This document shows positions 59,440 through 64,000 of a stretch of DNA of 64,000 bases, one piece after another. Source of the DNA: Butyricimonas paravirosa (GTDB taxonomy: Bacteria > Bacteroidota > Bacteroidia > Bacteroidales > Marinifilaceae); NCBI RefSeq assembly GCF_032878955.1, contig NZ_CP043839.1, positions 434,001 to 498,000 on the forward strand, given 5' to 3'. The notes under the pieces were generated by a model. The model did no database searches. It saw only the letters and a list, made by a program, of their open reading frames with translations, and had not been told where the DNA came from. The position numbers and the translations under genes were made by a program. Position 1 is the stretch's first letter, and the number at the start of each line of letters is the position of its first letter.

Positions 59440-60654
59440 ATGACAGTGATAAAACGAATATTATTGACGGTCTTTCTTGCCGTTACAGGATTGTCGCTTT
59501 CGGCACAGGAGAAGCCGGACTCCACTGCCTACCGTTTCCGGTTCGTGGCAGAGAACGATATGTTCTTCTCCCCGTGGAGCGGCAACGGACAGGAACTTGA
59601 GCGGTTGCTTGCAGCCATCGACGAACACCGCCCCGCCATCGAAGCCGGACAAATGTATCTTTTAGTGACAAGCTACGCTACGGACGGCAACGAAGAACAG
59701 ACTGCGGCGCAAGTGGCAAAGACACGCCGCAATCGTGTGAAGTCGGAACTGATTGTGCGCGGCAAGATAAAAGAGTCGAACTTCGTCACCGACCAGTTGT
59801 TTGACGAAGCCTATACGGACGGGAACGGAAAATCCCTGCACAACATGGTCATCGTCACCCTCCCTGCCTCTGTTGAGAAAGTGGCGGAGATAGCCGGTGC
59901 GGAAGCCGCCGCCAGAGTGGAAGCCTATAACAAAGAGGTGTCTGGCGAGGCGGAGCGCGAACGTATGGCAGCGAAAGAGCAGGCAAAAGCGGAACAGACT
60001 GCCAAGGAAAAGGCAGAACAGGAGCGTATCGCTGCAGAGCAGGCAGCCCGAGAGAAAGCCGAGGCGGAACGGATGGAGCGTGAACGCATGGCAGCGGAAC
60101 AAGTCGAAAAAGAGCGTCTGGAAGCGGAGGAACAAGCCCGCCTGCAAGCTGAAGAAACGGCAATAGCCACCCCGTATCATTTTGCCTTGCGTGCCAACCT
60201 CCTGCGTTGGGCAACCCTCACTCCCGATTTGGGTATCGAGTGGCGCATCAACCGCCATGTGGGTATTGCCGTGAACGGTACGTGGGCTTCATGGAGCTGG
60301 GACGACAAGAACCGCCGCTATGCCCTTTGGGAAGTGGCCCCCGAAGTGCGATGGTATCTCGGCAAGGAGAAACGGGGCTATATCGGTGCGATGTACAAGG
60401 CCGGGCAGTTCAACTACAAGCTGTCCGAAACAGGCCGTCAGGGCGACCTCATGGGCGGTGGTATCGTCGGAGGTTATCAGCTGAAACTCAACAATGCCCT
60501 TTCTCTTGATTTCAACCTCGGCATCGGCTATATCCATGCCGACTATGACAAGTATGTGGTCATCAACGGCGTGAGGGTAAGGCGCGGCAGCGAAACAAAG
60601 AACTGGTGGGGCCCCGTCTCGGCGGGTGTCACCCTGGTGTGGAACATCTTTTAG
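59440..60654 (+). CDS. DUF3575 outer-membrane protein of the fimbrial operon
   Basis: 404 aa. Signal peptide MTVIKRILLTVFLAVTGLSL...AQ, an OmpA/periplasmic-like domain (residues 25-155), a long Glu/Ala/Arg coiled coil (about 160-240), and a C-terminal DUF3575 barrel (YHFALRANLLRWATLTPDLG ... GVTLVWNIF with terminal Phe). DUF3575 proteins sit at the head of Mfa/FimA-type fimbrial operons and may anchor or assemble the fibre. Its ATG overlaps the TGA that closes one alternative frame of the leader. Confidence 0.85.
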   Translation: MTVIKRILLTVFLAVTGLSLSAQEKPDSTAYRFRFVAENDMFFSPWSGNGQELERLLAAIDEHRPAIEAGQMYLLVTSYATDGNEEQTAAQVAKTRRNRVKSELIVRGKIKESNFVTDQLFDEAYTDGNGKSLHNMVIVTLPASVEKVAEIAGAEAAARVEAYNKEVSGEAERERMAAKEQAKAEQTAKEKAEQERIAAEQAAREKAEAERMERERMAAEQVEKERLEAEEQARLQAEETAIATPYHFALRANLLRWATLTPDLGIEWRINRHVGIAVNGTWASWSWDDKNRRYALWEVAPEVRWYLGKEKRGYIGAMYKAGQFNYKLSETGRQGDLMGGGIVGGYQLKLNNALSLDFNLGIGYIHADYDKYVVINGVRVRRGSETKNWWGPVSAGVTLVWNIF

Positions 60655-60669
60655 CGGAAAGGAGGAACA

Positions 60670-61560
60670 ATGAATACAACGACAATCATACGACAGATAA
60701 AGGAATATATGGGAGCATACGGAAAGGCTTATACCTTATTATATCTAATAGGTGCGGTGACCATACTGACCTCGTGCGTGAAGGACGACCTCTATGACAC
60801 GCCGCACCCCGACCGTGGGGCGGTGGTCGTAACCACGGACTGGAGCGGAAAGAGCACCGAGGCGGACATACCGCAGGCATACACACTGCGCATCGGCGGG
60901 AGGGAACAGAACGTGAGCGCGGCGACCAACGTGTTCGACGCGCTGCTCGCGCCCGGTGGCTACGGCCTGACGGTGTACAACTCCCCGGAGGGGATTAGTA
61001 TCGACGGAAACAAGGCAACGGTGAATCCGGTGGATCTGACGGGTGCAATAGAGCCGCACCCCGGCTACCTCTTCGCCTCGCACCAGGACATCAGCGTCGT
61101 GGCGGATGACACCCTGCACGTCACCGCCCCGATGAGACAATACGTGCGCAGGCTCGACATCGAACTGACCGCCACGGAAGGCGACTACAGCCGTGTACAG
61201 TCGGCTACGGCAACGCTCTCCGGCGTGGCTTCGGCAGCGGATATGGCAACAGGCGACCGGAGTGCAGCGGCACAAGTAACAAACGCTTTCAGGCAGGACG
61301 GCAACAAGTTCACAATCTTTTTCCGACTGCTCGGCATCGTCCCGACGGAAACGCATACGCTGACGGTGGACATCACTTTCAACAACGGTGACACGCAGCG
61401 GGTAGTGAGCGACCTTACCGAGGCCATAAGGGACTTCAATAACGGCACCAAACCGGTTAAACTCACGGGTAATCTGCTTTTGCCCGTAGAGGCCGGGGTA
61501 ACGGGCGCAACCATCACGGGCTGGAACGAGGTAGAAAGCGGCAATGGGGATGCTAACTGA
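60670..61560 (+). CDS. FimB/Mfa2-family fimbrial anchor lipoprotein
   Basis: 296 aa. Signal with lipobox (AVTILTSC-VKDDLYDTPHP), then RGAVVVTTDWSGKST and a two-domain beta-sandwich pattern ending GATITGWNEVE. DWS and PHP.G..L features match the FimB/Mfa2 (DUF5119-like) family, which caps or anchors major fimbriae on the cell surface. It starts 15 bp after the DUF3575 gene. Confidence 0.82.
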   Translation: MNTTTIIRQIKEYMGAYGKAYTLLYLIGAVTILTSCVKDDLYDTPHPDRGAVVVTTDWSGKSTEADIPQAYTLRIGGREQNVSAATNVFDALLAPGGYGLTVYNSPEGISIDGNKATVNPVDLTGAIEPHPGYLFASHQDISVVADDTLHVTAPMRQYVRRLDIELTATEGDYSRVQSATATLSGVASAADMATGDRSAAAQVTNAFRQDGNKFTIFFRLLGIVPTETHTLTVDITFNNGDTQRVVSDLTEAIRDFNNGTKPVKLTGNLLLPVEAGVTGATITGWNEVESGNGDAN

Positions 61561-61591
61561 CGATAAATATTTTAATTAAAAAAACAAGATT

Positions 61592-62623
61592 ATGACAATG
61601 AACATGAGGTTTTTCATTATTGCAGCAGCAGCAACGCTATTGGCTGCGTGTACACAAGAGAACGAGGTACAGAACAATCCGGTGGAAGCACGAATCACGG
61701 CAGGCGTGAGCGGGCCGAAGACCCGTGCTGTGGACAACGGGTGGAACGCCGACCGAATCGGCGTGATGGTGGTGGATGCCCCTGGCACGACCACGACCAT
61801 GGGCGGCAAGTACAAGAACGTGGGATACGCGACCACGAGTACCGGCACCAACGCGGACTTCACCCCGATGACGGCGGGTGGCGGCATCTTCTTCGAGGAC
61901 GCTTTCCTCGAGTTTACTTTTGCCGCCTACGCGCCTTACGCATCGGGCGCAAACGCCTCCACCCTGCCTGGTACAGACGGGAAGATTACGGTAAATACAA
62001 GCAACCAGCCCACGACCACGGAACAGGAGAAGGTGGACTACATCCATGCCACGGGAGCCAAGGCCGATAAAGACAGCCCGACCGTCAGCTTCACGGACAA
62101 CACCGCCGCGGGCGGCAGCGACTGCTCCTTCAAGCACAAGATGGCCCGTCTTATCCTCAAGGTGCAGGTGTCGAACACCGACGGTTTCGACGACACTGCC
62201 GTGCTGGAATTCGCCGACTACAAGCTGGGCGGCCTGGTTCACGAGGGAACGTTCGATGTGAAGACCGGTACCGCCGCGACCACGGGCAGCGTTGTGAGCG
62301 ACTGGATGTTACGCCAGTGCACCGGTGCCCCGAAGACGGCCACGGACAAGTGCGTGGCAACCTTTGACGCCGCCACGGGCGTGATGACTTTCACCATGAT
62401 CCTGCTCCCGCAGACACTCGCCAACGCTTTGGTGCTTGAGATATCTCCCGATGACGAGGAATACCAGAGCTACTCCAACAAGGACATGATCAAACCCGCG
62501 TTGGAGGCCGGTTATTCTTATACCTACACCATCACGGTGAAGAAGACGGGGCTGACCCTTAGCGGAAGCACCATCGAAAACTGGAACGACGGTGGTAGCC
62601 ATGCGGGTGATGCAAAAATGTAG
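61592..62623 (+). CDS. fimbrillin family protein (Mfa1-like)
   Basis: 343 aa. Lipoprotein signal ending in LLAAC-TQENEVQ; VSGPKTRAVDNGWNADRIGV marks the usual Arg cleavage and mature-strand start of Bacteroidales fimbrillins. The rest is beta-rich, ending GLTLSGSTIENWNDGG, the typical fimbrillin tail. Probable structural subunit of the fibre. Confidence 0.85.
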   Translation: MTMNMRFFIIAAAATLLAACTQENEVQNNPVEARITAGVSGPKTRAVDNGWNADRIGVMVVDAPGTTTTMGGKYKNVGYATTSTGTNADFTPMTAGGGIFFEDAFLEFTFAAYAPYASGANASTLPGTDGKITVNTSNQPTTTEQEKVDYIHATGAKADKDSPTVSFTDNTAAGGSDCSFKHKMARLILKVQVSNTDGFDDTAVLEFADYKLGGLVHEGTFDVKTGTAATTGSVVSDWMLRQCTGAPKTATDKCVATFDAATGVMTFTMILLPQTLANALVLEISPDDEEYQSYSNKDMIKPALEAGYSYTYTITVKKTGLTLSGSTIENWNDGGSHAGDAKM

Positions 62624-62634
62624 TGTGTCTGAAA

Positions 62635-62718
62635 GCCACTGCCGTGCATCAGGCGTAAGACGGAGGCACGCCATATATAATAAATGGTGCGGCAGCCCGC
62701 GTCGCAACGGGCAGTGGC
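62635..62718 (+). other. long-range hairpin between fimbrillin genes
   Basis: GCCACTGCC (62635-62643) pairs perfectly with GGCAGTGGC (62710-62718), enclosing 66 nt with further GC-rich pairing. It lies in the 120-bp gap before the last fimbrillin gene and may set the relative output of the two subunits. Confidence 0.4.
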
Positions 62719-62743
62719 ACAAAACGAAATAAATAAAGACAAT

Positions 62744-64000
62744 ATGAAAATAATAAGGAACATAGCGAGAAGGCCGTGGCCGCGCATCGGCGACTGGTTG
62801 CCGGTTGTGATGCTCATCTGTGGGGTGCTCGCTTCCTGTAGCAGTGAGGATGAAAGCACCGCGCCCCTGCCCGACGGCAAGTACCCGCTGCAACTGACGG
62901 CGGAGGTGGCGCAGCCGCAGACCCGCGCCGGAGGTAAGGACGCGTGGACGGGCGGCGAGGAGATTAGAGTGTCACTGGAAGGCGTGTTTGGTAACAAAAC
63001 ATACGTGATGGACGCATCGGGCAATGCAAGCCCGAAGGATGCCGATAATGCCTTCTATTGGAAGAACACCGATGAAGCCCGCGTCAGTGCATGGACCCCG
63101 GACATAGAATCGGAAACGGATATTTCCGACCAAAGTGGCGGGTACGCCGCTTTCGATGTCCTGTACGCCAGTGCCATAGGGCGTTATGACCAAGCCATAA
63201 ATCTCCGTTTCATCCACCGCATGGCGAAAATCGAAGTAATTCTCAAAGCTGGCGAAGGCATTACGGAAGAGGAGTTGGAGGGTGCGACCGTCACCATTTT
63301 CGGAGACCCGCTAACGCACTCAACCGCCGGCTTGGTATCACCGGGTGACCAATCGGACGGCGAGATAAAGCCCTATTACGATGCCGCAACGAAGAAATAC
63401 GAGGCGTTAGTGCCGCCGCAGGATATGACGGGCAAGCCGCTCATCCGAATCAGCATAGGCAGCAATGACTTTACCTACACTCCCGAAACAGAAGCTGCCG
63501 GCAAATTTGGGTTTTTCGGTGGCAAGCGGTATGCCTACACCATCACCGTGAAAGCCAGTGGCATAGAGGTGACCGCAGCCAAGGGCGGAACGTGGAACGC
63601 CGGCGGCAGCGAGAATGTGGGCGTGACCATCACCTATGACGGCACGGAAACAGAACCGAAAATCGGCGACTATTACTACTCCGACGGCACCTGGAGCGAC
63701 GGTGGCCTGCGCAAGCTCTATGCCGACGGCACGATGGAGTGGGCAGAGACCAAGCCGCAGCCGGAGAACGGTAAGAACGTTATCGCCATCGTGTTCCATG
63801 CCGGTCATCACGAAAACGATGCCTCCGATTACTCCGCCACCGGTATCGGTCAGCAGAAGTGCCACGGCTATGCCGTTGCCTTGCAGGATGCCACAAACGG
63901 TTATTGTCAGTGGGGCGTTTACGGAACCAAGTTGGGTTGCTGCCCCACGGATGGAAGCGGAAAAAAACAGAACAATTACTCTGCACCTGACATCGACTGG
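62744..64000 (+). CDS. fimbrillin-like protein, truncated by the window edge
   Basis: At least 419 aa, with no stop before the end of the window. Lipoprotein signal (VVMLICGVLASC-SSEDES), then VAQPQTRAGGKDAWTGGEEI with the fimbrillin-type Arg site, a beta-rich fimbrillin core to about residue 290, and a C-terminal region (YYYSDGTWSDGGLRKLYADG, VIAIVFHAGHHENDASDYSA) like the extra domain of tip adhesins. Likely a minor or tip subunit. Confidence 0.8.
   Translation, partial: MKIIRNIARRPWPRIGDWLPVVMLICGVLASCSSEDESTAPLPDGKYPLQLTAEVAQPQTRAGGKDAWTGGEEIRVSLEGVFGNKTYVMDASGNASPKDADNAFYWKNTDEARVSAWTPDIESETDISDQSGGYAAFDVLYASAIGRYDQAINLRFIHRMAKIEVILKAGEGITEEELEGATVTIFGDPLTHSTAGLVSPGDQSDGEIKPYYDAATKKYEALVPPQDMTGKPLIRISIGSNDFTYTPETEAAGKFGFFGGKRYAYTITVKASGIEVTAAKGGTWNAGGSENVGVTITYDGTETEPKIGDYYYSDGTWSDGGLRKLYADGTMEWAETKPQPENGKNVIAIVFHAGHHENDASDYSATGIGQQKCHGYAVALQDATNGYCQWGVYGTKLGCCPTDGSGKKQNNYSAPDIDW

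Overview
The window looks like most of a large Bacteroidales (Bacteroides/Parabacteroides-type) integrative conjugative element of the CTnDOT-like tra family. The signs are the characteristic traA-Q gene order, a mobA-mobB-mobC cluster, Bacteroidetes promoters of the form TTG-N19-21-TAnnTTTG, IS982/IS1595/IS4-type insertion sequences, and Bacteroides-style lipoproteins and fimbrillins. Neither integrase nor attachment sites are visible, so both ends of the element lie outside the window, or the element runs into host sequence near the fimbrial operon.

Layout. 0.3-13.7 kb: plus-strand accessory operons, mostly unrecognised small proteins, with a methylase-helicase fusion and a J-domain protein. 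13.8-25.5 kb: minus-strand transfer genes (lysozyme, TraQ to TraE). 25.5-26.8 kb: a SLOG/DUF1273 gene and a small hypothetical. 26.87-35.51 kb: a composite transposon bounded by two different IS982-family elements and a 7-bp target duplication. It carries an exported-protein cluster, including a periplasmic-binding-protein/legumain-like protease fusion. 35.5-39.3 kb: an AT-rich island with an AAA ATPase behind paired palindromes, then a reverse transcriptase and a TIGR02391/Ymh-like protein, which resembles an uncharacterised defence cassette. 39.4-41.6 kb: the start of the tra region (TraA/ParA, TraB-like and TraD-like genes). About 41.9-42.2 kb: probable oriT. 42.2-46.0 kb: mob genes. 46.2-58.8 kb: more plus-strand accessory genes, DUF3945, topoisomerase III and a PRTRC cassette with an E1-like protein and a small Ubl-like protein. 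58.9-64.0 kb: a fimbrial (Mfa/FimB-type) operon that runs off the edge.

Three signals stand out. (1) Seven intergenic elements of about 150-165 bp share a folded architecture. Their stems differ in sequence but stay complementary, and the core (ATCATCCTC ... CGGTA) is fixed. Every copy lies directly upstream of a plus-strand accessory gene, and each has a conserved TACCTTTG-like box on the minus strand at the base of the fold. They could be cis-acting RNA leaders or single-stranded-DNA promoters. (2) The fimbrial operon is preceded by a leader ORF with a (CT)16 tract. In the present frame the leader stops early; in another frame it stays open through a terminator-like hairpin and ends in an ATGA overlap with the first fimbrial gene, which suggests phase-variable coupling. 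(3) The reverse transcriptase + Ymh pair and the sensor-protease cluster are cargo inserted between traD and traE.

The transfer genes together would build a type IV secretion apparatus: TraG ATPase, TraE/F/I/J/K/L/M/N/O/P/Q, the MobB relaxase and the MobC coupling protein. The accessory modules probably serve establishment, maintenance and host fitness. All functional statements come from reading the translated sequences; no database search was run.
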